64,000 nucleotides of DNA, taken from JAGWBJ01 sp964291465 (GTDB lineage Bacteria; Chloroflexota; Dehalococcoidia; Lucifugimonadales; JAGWBF01). The stretch spans positions 1 through 64,000 of the forward strand of contig OZ219938.1 in assembly GCA_964291465.2 (NCBI GenBank), in the 5' to 3' direction. The translations under genes were made by a program, and so were the position numbers. This document shows positions 34,079 to 44,362 of the stretch, piece by piece (the stretch's first letter is position 1; each line of letters starts with the position of its first letter). The notes beneath the pieces were generated by a model, which was not told the DNA's origin, ran no database searches, and saw only the letters and a program-made list of their open reading frames with translations.

Positions 34079-34630
34079 TCATTGGATTAGTTCTTTCGAC
34101 TTCGCCTTTTCCACAAGCCTGGATATGGATTCAAGAGCCTCACGGGCTGTGGGCGCGTCTATATGAGGTTTGAGTTGACTGACTATCTCAGCCAGTGCAG
34201 TGGGGCCAGAACCGGGATTCTTGGACTTGACATACCAAGCAGTAGCAAGCCGTTCCAGCGTCCTTACGTCTGCTCTACTCAAGAATTGGGTCGCAAAGGT
34301 CATTTGGGGCTCGTATTTCTTGACAGCCCTTTTGCCCCGATCCATCGATCGCGATCCTAGCGTTCCAAGCCCATATGAGGGGCCATAAGGCCGTTGGGGT
34401 TCAATCTTGAGAATCCGGTTTGCTCTCATCCTGCCAAGGTCGTCATGGAGATTGAACGAATACGGTCCGTGCTTGTATAGCACGAACTCGTACGACACCG
34501 GGACCTCCAACATAGAGCCCAAGAAGTACATTGTCTTTTGAATATGGGTCTCACTGGCCCAACCCCCGTTGCTTCGCATTTTCTCGACAAGGCTAGTAAC
34601 TATTGCCCACCGTTCGACTGTCGTAAGCAT
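34079..34630 (-). CDS. YwgA-like protein (phage-associated/Panacea-like fold) paired with HD nucleotidase
   Basis: A 183-residue protein starting MLTTVERWAIVTSLVEKM (ATG 34630, GAGGG six bases upstream). The segment THIQKTMYFLGSMLEVPVSY followed by FVLYKHGPYSFNLHDDLGRM matches the YwgA pattern and, more broadly, the SocA/Panacea-type domain (K-x-x-Y-x ... K-H-G-P). The C-terminal third is helical. It begins 13 bases after the HD-domain gene, so they form one transcript. YwgA-type proteins have no established biochemical role; Panacea-type proteins are antitoxins. From memory, B. subtilis ywgA lies beside ywfO, an HD nucleotidase of nearly the same length as the partner here. Confidence 0.75.
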   Translation of the reverse strand: MLTTVERWAIVTSLVEKMRSNGGWASETHIQKTMYFLGSMLEVPVSYEFVLYKHGPYSFNLHDDLGRMRANRILKIEPQRPYGPSYGLGTLGSRSMDRGKRAVKKYEPQMTFATQFLSRADVRTLERLATAWYVKSKNPGSGPTALAEIVSQLKPHIDAPTAREALESISRLVEKAKSKELIQ

Positions 34631-34643
34631 TGCATACCCTCTT

Positions 34644-35942
34644 CTATACACCGGTTTCAGCCAGAATCTGCTCCCGGTTATGATTTATGAATTCCATTGC
34701 CTTGTCACGAATAGCCGGTTCCACAAAAACGGAGTCGATGGCCGCAATCGGTATATGCTGAAGCATATCTGACACAGCCAATGAAGAAGCTATGCGACCG
34801 TCTGATTGCAAGACTGGAAAATCAAAGACATGTGCCGGCGGGATGTAATTGTCCAGTATGACCTTATCTTGCCCAAACTCTGTCGTTAGGGCTTGGCTGA
34901 TAGCTTTACCAGGCTCCGGATTCAGACTGAGATCGTCGGGGTTTCGCGAGTAAGCTACTTTGAAATGTTGTCTCCTGGCGATCCGCGCGGCCATCTCCGA
35001 ACCAGTTCTAGCCTTCTCGTAGATAGCCGCCAGAATTTCGACGTCCGTGAGTTTGAGGAAATCCGCTGTGGAAGTGGGAAATGCGCTTGACGGCAACCAT
35101 TCTCTCAAGAAGTCTGTTAGGTGATGATCGTAGGCCCGCCTGACAGGATGCAGGTAGACTTGAGTGAACATAGAATGCCTAGCCAAGAGGAGGGCCTCTG
35201 CCGATTGAAGCCCTCCCAGTTCTAGTCCCAGTGTCGGCTCCTCCGAGTCCTCGCTCTTGGGAAGAATCCTGAGAGCATCAATCAGACGGTAATGGTCGAA
35301 TCTACCGTATTGGACTCCTGCATGCAGAGAATCCCGAAGCAAATAGTCGATGCGGTCCGCTCCAAAGGCATCACCTACTACGACCTCCGACAACACGGCT
35401 TCCCAATCCGTGAACTCTACATCTGGTTGCTTTGCCGGTCCAACCGCCAACTTTACTATGTCATCGGCCCTCAATGGGGGAGTGACCTTTTTCCAGATCT
35501 GCTGCATCTCGTCGCTTCGAATCAGTTCCGCGGTCATAGTCTCATGGGTCCATCCAATGGGAAGCAGTTCGGCTTCAGCTGCATGCGAGAACGGAAGATG
35601 CCCAATGTCGTGACAAAGAGCTGCCATTCTTAGGACCCTACGCCAGTACCGCCTTTGGTCCTCGTTCAAGATCTGAGGCATCAGCACTCCGATTCGGTCG
35701 CCGATCAAATCATTCCGAGTTATCACGTCGTAAACTCTACTGGCGACCTCCATCACTCCCAAGGCATGCTCAAATCGCTTGTGAGTGGCGCCCGGGTAAA
35801 TAAGGTATTCCAACGCCAGTTGATGGACGTTCCTTAATCGCTGAACGGGGAAGGAGTCCAACACATCGCGTTCGTCCGAATCGAGAGTAATGAACACATG
35901 AACGGGGTCTCGGATTTCGTGGAATATCTTCTTTAGCATCAT
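34644..35942 (-). CDS. HD-domain phosphohydrolase (dNTPase/YwfO/SAMHD1-like)
   Basis: A 432-residue HD protein likely to hydrolyse dNTPs. The opening IFHEIRDPVHVFITLDSDER with FPVQRLRNVHQLAL and ATHKRFEHALGVM is the classic dGTPase-like N-terminus. The HD pair is in MAALCHDIGHLPFSHAAEAE (residues 105-124), and the last metal ligand Asp is in VVGDAFGADRIDYLLRDS. The DNA is distinctly less GC-rich than the flanking metabolic genes, suggesting transfer. It forms a two-gene unit with the YwgA-like gene. dNTPases of this type deplete or balance dNTP pools and some limit phage replication; that role here is inference. Confidence 0.92.
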   Translation of the reverse strand: MMLKKIFHEIRDPVHVFITLDSDERDVLDSFPVQRLRNVHQLALEYLIYPGATHKRFEHALGVMEVASRVYDVITRNDLIGDRIGVLMPQILNEDQRRYWRRVLRMAALCHDIGHLPFSHAAEAELLPIGWTHETMTAELIRSDEMQQIWKKVTPPLRADDIVKLAVGPAKQPDVEFTDWEAVLSEVVVGDAFGADRIDYLLRDSLHAGVQYGRFDHYRLIDALRILPKSEDSEEPTLGLELGGLQSAEALLLARHSMFTQVYLHPVRRAYDHHLTDFLREWLPSSAFPTSTADFLKLTDVEILAAIYEKARTGSEMAARIARRQHFKVAYSRNPDDLSLNPEPGKAISQALTTEFGQDKVILDNYIPPAHVFDFPVLQSDGRIASSLAVSDMLQHIPIAAIDSVFVEPAIRDKAMEFINHNREQILAETGV

Positions 35943-36254
35943 GGACCAACCAGCAAACTATCGCACAACATAGAATACCGTCGTTGACGCAATAAGAAAA
36001 CTCCGATATGTCACGATCCTCACGAAGTCGACCGATATGGTCATCATAGTTCGCCAATGGAGACGGATGATCCGAGTCTACCGATCAAGGGGTTTCTGCG
36101 GCCCTAGGACATCATGACCCCAGCCGTAGATGTCCAGCGAAGATTAAGCCCGACTTGGGGGCACCTATTCCGAGTTTCGTCTCAACCAGAACCCCGGCCA
36201 GGCATCCGCCCAAGATGAGGGTCTCCGGGGAGGAACTAGTCGTAGGTGCTCGGT
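35943..36254. other. 312-base gene-free stretch
   Basis: Between the HD gene and the PT-rich protein I see no credible coding frame, tRNA or strong hairpin. It presumably holds the promoter of the HD/YwgA unit, but no clear -35/-10 pair stands out. Confidence 0.5.
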
Positions 36255-36998
36255 CTAGCCACAGAACCGCTCTACCTCCAAGGACAACAATTCGGCGCGG
36301 ACGCTTATATTGTACATAAGCGTACCCGCGCTCGTTACTTTTTGCTGGTCCAGATTGTCTATGCCGTCCATGAAAAGGTCGGCGAACTCATCCGTAATAT
36401 CGGCCACGTCTAGCCACTCGTCATGTATGGCGCGGACCGATTCGGGAACCGGGTCAACATTGCGGATTCGGCGGGCCTCGTAATTGAGGTCAAAGGTGAT
36501 ACTCGCCACTCGGCCGAGCCACTCTAGGTCAAGAAGCAGCATGGGGTCAGCACTGGCGAGGGTGCTCTGGGCGTCGATATCCAAAATAGCCTGGGCCAAG
36601 TCCACTGCAATCACCGATATTTGGTCGAAGTATAGGGTCTCCTCTTCCGTAGGGCAGGGCTGGCCGGTTTGCGTTGGCGTCGGCGTTGGTCTCGCCTGCG
36701 TTGGCGTTGGTTTGATTGGAGTTGGCGTTAGTGTTGGCCTTGGCGTGGGCGTAGGAGTCGGCGCCGGAGTAGCGGTGGGAACCTCAGATCTCGTCGTTGG
36801 AGCCGGAGTTGTGGTTGGGTTTACCGTGGGGATCTGAGTCGGCTCTTCGATGTCGGACGAGATGGAAGTCGGCGCGGACTCACCATCGCCCTCACCCTCG
36901 CCGACTAAACTGACTATCACTACAAGCAGGATGAAGAGGGCCACAAGCCCTATGCCACCCCAAATCAAGACCCTCTTGAACACGGTTCCTCCCATCAC
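36255..36998 (-). CDS. Membrane-anchored protein with Pro/Thr-rich linker
   Basis: A 247-residue protein of unknown function. One N-terminal membrane helix (LIWGGIGLVALFILLVVIV, residues about 10-28) anchors it, followed by an acidic stretch, a long low-complexity linker of P-T repeats (residues about 50-112), and a helical domain of about 135 residues bounded by two cysteines (CPTEEE near its start and FCG at the very end). The layout suggests an extracellular helical domain held away from the membrane, perhaps closed by a disulfide. PT-rich linkers like this are frequent in Chloroflexota surface proteins. No enzyme motif is visible. Confidence 0.75.
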   Translation of the reverse strand: MMGGTVFKRVLIWGGIGLVALFILLVVIVSLVGEGEGDGESAPTSISSDIEEPTQIPTVNPTTTPAPTTRSEVPTATPAPTPTPTPRPTLTPTPIKPTPTQARPTPTPTQTGQPCPTEEETLYFDQISVIAVDLAQAILDIDAQSTLASADPMLLLDLEWLGRVASITFDLNYEARRIRNVDPVPESVRAIHDEWLDVADITDEFADLFMDGIDNLDQQKVTSAGTLMYNISVRAELLSLEVERFCG

Positions 36999-37092
36999 CT
37001 TTGCGGATGGCCGCGTTTAGCCCCGTCTTTTCGCCAGTGAGGGGTTGAAATCGAACCAATTACCTGCTGCCCATTCGCAACTGCTCCGGCCC

Positions 37093-37275
37093 TCAACGGT
37101 ATACTTGGCCCCGGTGCCCAACCCGCACCACCAAGACCCGCAGTATCTTGTCCTGAATGTCGCAGATGACCCGGTAATGCCCTACCCTATAACGCCAGCA
37201 TCCGGCCAATTGACCGGACATCGCCCGGCTTCGCTGAGAATCCGACGTCGCGGAGTATTCAATTGTCCAAACCAA
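37093..37275 (-). pseudogene. RelE/ParE-type toxin, internally shortened
   Basis: A 60-residue frame starting at TTG 37275 that has both ends of a RelE toxin but not its middle. The start, MVWTIEYSATSDSQRSRAM, and the end, LAGCWRYRVGHYRVICDI then VLVVRVGHRGQVYR, are highly typical, but normal members are about 85-90 residues, so some 25-30 residues (the helical hairpin) are missing. The catalytic Arg/Tyr positions near the end are kept. It probably lacks toxicity. It overlaps the antitoxin gene by 17 bases. Confidence 0.75.
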
Positions 37276-37486
37276 AGCGGGCCATCACTTCCGCTTCCGT
37301 ATACACTCTCTCCTGTCCGTTGCGGATACGCTCAAGAGTCTCGGTGGCCTCGTAGTAGTCCTCCACGTCGTCAAGCCCGTTCTCTATAACATCGCTCAGC
37401 AAATCGGCCTTGCTGCGACCGGTCTTCTCTGCCAGGGCGGCGATGCGCTGCTCGATTTCGGGAGTCAGGTGAATCGAAGCTTCCAT
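37259..37486 (-). CDS. Ribbon-helix-helix (CopG/RelB-like) antitoxin
   Basis: A 75-residue protein, MEASIHLTPEIEQRIAALAE then TGRSKADLLSDVIENGLDDV, which is a clear ribbon-helix-helix DNA-binding domain, followed by EDYYEATETLERIRNGQE and the common RelB-type ending YTEAEVMARFGLDN. ATG 37486 is chosen because the longer frame upstream only reads through the tRNA-Met gene. It would neutralise and repress the adjacent RelE-type gene, which is truncated, leaving this antitoxin as a probable survivor or cross-acting regulator. Confidence 0.88.
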   Translation of the reverse strand: MEASIHLTPEIEQRIAALAEKTGRSKADLLSDVIENGLDDVEDYYEATETLERIRNGQERVYTEAEVMARFGLDN

Positions 37487-37567
37487 GACACGTTCTCCGC
37501 TGGCGTCCGTACTTCGGCCATTGTACTCCAGACGGGCTGCCGGCGTCCAAGCCGCTGATGCTACATG

Positions 37568-37592
37568 AAAAAGCCCCACCATGCGGTGGGGC
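37568..37592 (-). terminator. Rho-independent terminator after tRNA-fMet
   Basis: On the minus strand, GCCCCACC, an ATGC-type loop and GGTGGGGC form an 8-bp stem (37573-37592) followed by TTTTT (37568-37572). It lies 14 bases past the tRNA 3' end. Confidence 0.85.
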
Positions 37593-37605
37593 CTTGTTGA
37601 GGGTT

Positions 37606-37680
37606 TGGTAGCGGGGGTTGGACTCGAACCAACGACCTTCGGGTTATGAGCCCGACGAGCTGCCACTGCTCCACCCCGCG
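37606..37680 (-). tRNA. Initiator tRNA-fMet (CAT)
   Basis: 75 bases on the minus strand with an encoded CCA end. The anticodon loop CTCATAA gives CAT. The anticodon stem has three consecutive G:C pairs (GGG/CCC), the hallmark of initiators, and the D arm (GAGCAGTGGCAGCTC) is the initiator form. Acceptor positions 1 and 72 are C and U by my alignment, an unpaired end as expected for an initiator, although bacterial initiators usually have C1:A72. The T arm GGTTCGAGTCC is normal. Confidence 0.95.
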
Positions 37681-37705
37681 ATGAGGGACCCTGGACGTCT
37701 GGGAG

Positions 37706-37837
37706 CTAGGCCTCCAACGACCCCTTGCCGGCGCAGCTCTTGCACACCCGAGGTGCGCCCGTGCCGCCACAGCTTGGGCAGTTGAATATCCTACAGGTAC
37801 CGGAACCTCGGCAATGGTTACACTTTCCTCCAGCCAC
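37706..37837 (-). CDS. Small DnaJ-type zinc-finger protein (43 residues)
   Basis: A short gene between 23S rRNA and tRNA-fMet. The product starts MAGGKCNHCRGSGTC and contains three C-x2-C-x-G-x-G modules (CNHCRGSG, CPSCGGTG, CKSCAGKG) plus one extra Cys, seven cysteines in 43 residues, the pattern of the DnaJ cysteine-rich zinc domain without J or C-terminal domains. GTG 37837 is preferred because TGGAGG lies five bases upstream; GTG 37849 is a longer alternative. A TATACT box at 37857-37862 could be its -10. Zinc binding is expected; whether it is a chaperone accessory, a redox protein or a ribosome-linked factor is unknown. Confidence 0.72.
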   Translation of the reverse strand: MAGGKCNHCRGSGTCRIFNCPSCGGTGAPRVCKSCAGKGSLEA

Positions 37838-37974
37838 TTTATCCTCCACAACAGAGTATAAGCCCTGCCGGCGCCCCCGCCATTCCCGACAGCGGGACCT
37901 GGGGGCCGATTCGCAGCGGCCTCCCAGCGCCTCCGGGGGCGTCCGGGTGCTGAAGTTTGGAGTTCTTAGCGTGG

Positions 37975-40974
<3,000 letters not shown>

Positions 40975-40980
<6 letters not shown>

Positions 40981-41000
40981 CCCACGCTAGGAACTCCAAA
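40975..41000 (-). other. Pre-23S processing stem, 5' strand
   Basis: This 26-base block is complementary to 37956-37981 at 24 of 26 positions, the remaining two being probable G:U pairs. The two flank the 23S gene and would form the long RNase III-type stem of the precursor. A separate leader hairpin (11 bp, 41028-41038 with 41051-41061) lies further upstream. Confidence 0.8.
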
Positions 41001-41124
41001 CGTTCCGTATTCTCTTTTTAACGTGCGGAGCGGCGGCTGGGTCATCCCGAAGCCGCCGCTCAGGGTTCACCCAGCTAGTTGTCTACTCAGACGTTTCCCA
41101 TAGTCATCACCGCTGCTGGCAACA

Positions 41125-41154
41125 ATTATAGGGGCATCGCACGGCGGGAGTCAA
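41125..41154 (-). promoter_or_regulatory. 23S rRNA promoter
   Basis: On the minus strand TTGACT (41149-41154) and a perfect TATAAT (41125-41130) are 18 bases apart. Transcription would begin near 41118, about 140 bases before the 23S 5' end, passing through the 11-bp leader hairpin. Confidence 0.75.
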
Positions 41155-41192
41155 TAGCTCAGGGTGGGAGAGGCCGGGATTATCTCAGGGTC

Positions 41193-41402
41193 TCATCCGG
41201 CGACTACGTCGTGCAGCCGATGTCGAACCTCCGCGTCCGAGGCCGTCTCGAAGAACAGCTCCAGCGCCTCCGTCAGGTTGCTCCGGGCCTCGTCCACCGA
41301 ATCGCCCTGGCCGGCGATATCCAGCTCGGGGCATGGGGCTACGTAGCCGTCCCCTTCCCGCTCGATGATCGCCGTCAACTGTCTGGGCATTGCTAACTCC
41401 AT
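41193..41402 (-). CDS. HicB-family protein without HicA
   Basis: A 69-residue HicB-like antitoxin domain: MPRQLTAIIEREGDGYVAPC, then PELDIAGQGDSVDEARSNLTEALELFFE. The partly RNase H-like fold and the G-D-S-x-x-E-A motif are typical. A DNA-binding tail is missing and no hicA gene flanks it, so it is either a solitary regulator or the remnant of a toxin-antitoxin pair. ATG 41390 (MPRQL) has GGAG seven bases upstream and may be the true start. It lies just upstream of the 23S promoter on the same strand. Confidence 0.82.
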   Translation of the reverse strand: MELAMPRQLTAIIEREGDGYVAPCPELDIAGQGDSVDEARSNLTEALELFFETASDAEVRHRLHDVVAG

Positions 41403-41628
41403 GCTTCCGAGTTGGCCTGCATTGGGCCAGCAGCCGGTTGATCTCTATGCGCGCCGTAGCCTCGTTCATGTCTCCGTCACTCTAGAGGTCTATCAGAGCC
41501 GGCGTCGCAAATCGACTGACGCAATTCGTCATACCGAGATGCGGCGGTCTACCGATGACGCGGCCGTGTTGAACCCCGCCACCTCCTAGCGTATCATAGC
41601 GGGCATTCGGGAGACGGGGAGGGCATCC

Positions 41629-42468
41629 ATGGCTACGGTGGTCGTGGGCACCGGCGACTACATGTTCGACGTCAAGAGGAACTGGGGCAAGCTGCCCGTG
41701 GGCTGGGAGTTCCGGGACGTTTCCGGTGTGGGCGTCGACTCCCAGGACCGCCTGTACGTCTACCAGCGGGGAGAGCACCCGGTGGTGGTGTTCGACCGCG
41801 ACGGGAACTTCATCTCCTCCTGGGGGGACCGCATCACCGACGACGCCCATCACATCAAGATCGGCCCCGACGACCACGCCTATCTCGCCGACCGGGACGG
41901 GCACCAGGTGTACAAGTTCACCCTGGACGGGGAGCTGGTCATGTCCCTGGGCCGGAAGCACTACCCCTCCCTTCAGGCCCCCTTCAACCACCCGACCTGC
42001 GTGGCCGTGGCGCCCACGGGGGAGATATACGTCTCCGACGGCTACGCCAACTCGGTGGTGCACAAGTTCGCCCCCGACGGCGAGCTGATGTTCACCTGGG
42101 GCTCCCCCGGCACAGGCCCGGGCCAGTTCTGGGTGCCCCACGCCATCGCCCTGGACAGCGAGGGACTGGTGTACGTGGCCGACCGGGAGAACAACCGGGT
42201 CCAGGTCTTCACCCCCGAGGGGGAGTACGTCCGGGAGTGGGGCGACGTGTTCGTCCCCACGGACATCTTCATAGACCGGGACGACGTCTGCTACATGACC
42301 GAGCGGTTCACCGACCGGTTCCACGTGTTCGACAAGATGGGCAACCTCCTGGCCCGGGGGCGCGTGGAGGGGGAGGGCCACGCCGTGTGCGCCGACTCCC
42401 GCGGGGACCTGTACGTGGCCCAGATGGAGCTGCGGTGCGTGGACAAGTTCGTGAAGAGGAAGCCCTAG
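41629..42468 (+). CDS. NHL-repeat (six-bladed) beta-propeller protein
   Basis: A 279-residue propeller related to peptidyl-alpha-hydroxyglycine lyase-like and SMP-30-like proteins. NHL blades are seen in VGVDSQDRLYVYQRGEHPVV, IGPDDHAYLADRDGHQVYKF, VAVAPTGEIYVSDGYANSVV and LDSEGLVYVADRENNRVQVF, with the tell-tale GxIYVSDxxNxxV pattern. No signal peptide is present. Function may be ligand binding or lactone/peptide chemistry; nothing in the context decides. ATG 41629 follows GGGGAGGG. It converges with the next gene with stop codons sharing CTAG, and its DNA holds one copy of a 46-base repeat. Confidence 0.87.
   Translation: MATVVVGTGDYMFDVKRNWGKLPVGWEFRDVSGVGVDSQDRLYVYQRGEHPVVVFDRDGNFISSWGDRITDDAHHIKIGPDDHAYLADRDGHQVYKFTLDGELVMSLGRKHYPSLQAPFNHPTCVAVAPTGEIYVSDGYANSVVHKFAPDGELMFTWGSPGTGPGQFWVPHAIALDSEGLVYVADRENNRVQVFTPEGEYVREWGDVFVPTDIFIDRDDVCYMTERFTDRFHVFDKMGNLLARGRVEGEGHAVCADSRGDLYVAQMELRCVDKFVKRKP
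41780..41825. repeat. 46-base perfect direct repeat, copy 1 (inside NHL gene)
   Basis: Identical for 46 bases to 42530-42575. Here the plus strand encodes blade residues VVVFDRDGNFISSWG. Copy 2 lies 750 bases further right. Confidence 0.95.
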
Positions 42469-42893
42469 CCCCGAACGGACGCGTCGTCCACCCGGTCTAT
42501 CAGTCCCCGAATCTCCGCGAACCGCTCCTCGGTGGTGGTGTTCGACCGCGACGGGAACTTCATCTCCTCCTGGGGCGTGTCGTAGTTGATCAGCCCGTCG
42601 TAGTAGGCGTCCTGATGGACGTCCTGATAGCACTCGTTGTAAAGGGCCCTGGTTTCGGCGTCGCCATGCCTGCGCAGCAGGTAGCGCGTCCCTCGATGGG
42701 TCGCCGGCAGCTCCTGCTCCGGCACCCCGCTGGCCATCAGAAGGGCCCTGCTTGCCTCCACCAGGGCCACCCAGGCTTTGCCCGCCGCGTCCCGCGCCTT
42801 GACCATGTCGCCCGTCTCCCGGGACTCCCTCAGCTCTTCGAAGGCGGCCTGCAATAGGGACGCGGCTTTCTGGATGTAGTCGACACTGACCAT
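42465..42893 (-). CDS. Hypothetical helical protein (HEPN-like)
   Basis: A 142-residue, mainly helical protein beginning MVSVDYIQKAASLLQAAFEE, with KARDAAGKAWVALVEASRAL and a middle section YNECYQDVHQDAYYDGLINY. The pattern resembles small HEPN/PaREP1-type proteins, but the R-x4-6-H motif of HEPN RNases is not clear, so I leave function open. Residues near the C-terminus (EMKFPSRSNTTTE) are encoded by the reverse of a 46-base sequence duplicated from the neighbouring NHL gene. It lies 11 bases upstream of nothing on its strand; the next leftward gene upstream is ffh. Confidence 0.6.
   Translation of the reverse strand: MVSVDYIQKAASLLQAAFEELRESRETGDMVKARDAAGKAWVALVEASRALLMASGVPEQELPATHRGTRYLLRRHGDAETRALYNECYQDVHQDAYYDGLINYDTPQEEMKFPSRSNTTTEERFAEIRGLIDRVDDASVRG
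42530..42575. repeat. 46-base perfect direct repeat, copy 2 (inside HEPN-like gene, antisense use)
   Basis: Same sequence and same DNA orientation as 41780-41825, but this copy lies in a gene read from the other strand, so the same bases encode different residues. Confidence 0.95.
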
Positions 42894-42904
42894 TGTCCGT
42901 AACC

Positions 42905-44236
42905 CTAGCGGAACAGGCTCTGCAGGTCCCTGGGAGTGCGGGCCTTGGACAGGTGCCGCATCAGCTTCTGCGCCTGGCGGAACTGGTTTAGGAGCTGGTT
43001 CACGTCCTTGGGCGTCGTGCCGCTGCCCAGGGCGATGCGCCGGCGCCGGCGCCCATTGAGGATGTCCGGGTCGCGGCGCTCCTGGGGCGTCATCGAGTGG
43101 ATGATGGCCTCGAACCTTACGATCTGCTTCTCGTCGAAGTCCTGGGGCAGCCGGTCGCGCATCTGCGAAAACCCCGGTATCATCTCCAGGACCTGGGCGA
43201 ACCCCATCTTGCGCACGCTCTGGAACTGCTCCAGGAAGTCCTCCAGGTCGAAGGTGGCGTGGCGTATCTTCCGCTCCAGCTCCTTGGCCTTCTTCTCGTC
43301 GACGGCCTGCTGGGCCTTCTCCACCAGGGACACGATGTCCCCCATGCCCAGGATGCGGGAGGCCATCCTCTCGGGGTAGAAGGGCTCCAGGGCGTCGGAG
43401 CGCTCTCCCACGCCGGTGAACTTGATGGGCACCCCCGTGACGTGCGTGATGGATATCGCCGCGCCCCCCCGGGCGTCGCCGTCCAGCTTGGTCAACACCA
43501 GCCCCGTCAGGTTGACCCGCTCGTGGAACTGCTGGGCCGACTGCACCGCGTCCTGGCCCGTCATGGCGTCGGCCACCAGGAGGACCTCCTGGGGAGACAG
43601 GGCCCGGCGCACCTCCTCCAGCTCCTCCATCAGATCGTCGTCGATGTGCAGCCGCCCGCCGGTGTCCACGATGGCCCAGGCGGCCCCCGACTCCCGGGCC
43701 TGTTTCAAGCCCGCCCTGGCCACCTTCACGGGGGTCGACGATGTCCCCTCCTGGTACACGGGGATGCCCAGCTCTTTCCCCAGGACGGTGAGCTGCTGGA
43801 TGGCCGCCGGCCTGCGCAGGTCCGCCGCCACCAGCAGCGGGCGTTGCCCCGACTGGGCCAGGTGCCGGGCCAGCTTGGCTGCCGTCGTCGTCTTGCCCGA
43901 TCCCTGTAGTCCCACCAGCATGACAACCGAGGGCTGGGCGTCCCCCTGGGCCAGCTTGTGGTCATGGCCCGTCAGCACGCCGGTCAGCTCCTCGTGGACG
44001 ATCTTTACGACCTGCTGCCCGGGGCTGAGGCTCTCCAGCACCTCCCCTCCCACGGCCCTGTCCTTGACCCGGTTGACCAGCTCCCTGGCGACCCGGAAGT
44101 TCACGTCGGCTTCCAGCAGCGCCAGGCGGACCTGTCGGAGGGCGTCGTCGACGTCCTTCTCCGTCAGCCTTCCCCTGCCGGTGAGCTTCTGGAACACCCC
44201 GTTCAGCTTGTCGGTCAGAGCCTCGAACATGGCCAA
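42905..44236 (-). CDS. ffh: Signal recognition particle protein Ffh (SRP54)
   Basis: GTPase that binds SRP RNA and signal sequences to target membrane proteins. The 443-residue chain has the N domain (FEALTDKLNGVFQKLTGRG), the G domain with P-loop VGLQGSGKTTTAAKLARHLA (residues about 103-122), DTGGRLHIDDDL, LTKLDGDARGG, and the M domain (GFAQVLEMIPGFSQM, then GSGTTPKDVNQLLNQFRQ). All signatures are intact and the length is normal. It is encoded leftward and upstream of the HEPN-like gene (11-base gap), with which it may be cotranscribed. Confidence 0.97.
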   Translation of the reverse strand: MAMFEALTDKLNGVFQKLTGRGRLTEKDVDDALRQVRLALLEADVNFRVARELVNRVKDRAVGGEVLESLSPGQQVVKIVHEELTGVLTGHDHKLAQGDAQPSVVMLVGLQGSGKTTTAAKLARHLAQSGQRPLLVAADLRRPAAIQQLTVLGKELGIPVYQEGTSSTPVKVARAGLKQARESGAAWAIVDTGGRLHIDDDLMEELEEVRRALSPQEVLLVADAMTGQDAVQSAQQFHERVNLTGLVLTKLDGDARGGAAISITHVTGVPIKFTGVGERSDALEPFYPERMASRILGMGDIVSLVEKAQQAVDEKKAKELERKIRHATFDLEDFLEQFQSVRKMGFAQVLEMIPGFSQMRDRLPQDFDEKQIVRFEAIIHSMTPQERRDPDILNGRRRRRIALGSGTTPKDVNQLLNQFRQAQKLMRHLSKARTPRDLQSLFR

Positions 44237-44362
44237 CCTCCTGGCTCGATTCTACGGTAGCCCCCCGTGGGGGTCAAGGAACGGGGGAGTGAGGCATGGC
44301 GGACATGGTTCACGGAGGGCGGCGCACCTGCTAGAATCCGGGAAGGAGCCAGGGAGGTGCCC

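Noticed and set aside
37487..37666. N-terminal extension of the RHH antitoxin frame
   Set aside because: It reads through the tRNA-fMet gene and gives the familiar AHNPKVVGSSPTPAT artefact; the real start is ATG 37486.
37561..37851. 96-codon minus-strand frame across tRNA-fMet and the zinc-finger gene
   Set aside because: Out of frame with the Cys-rich ORF and translated partly from tRNA sequence.
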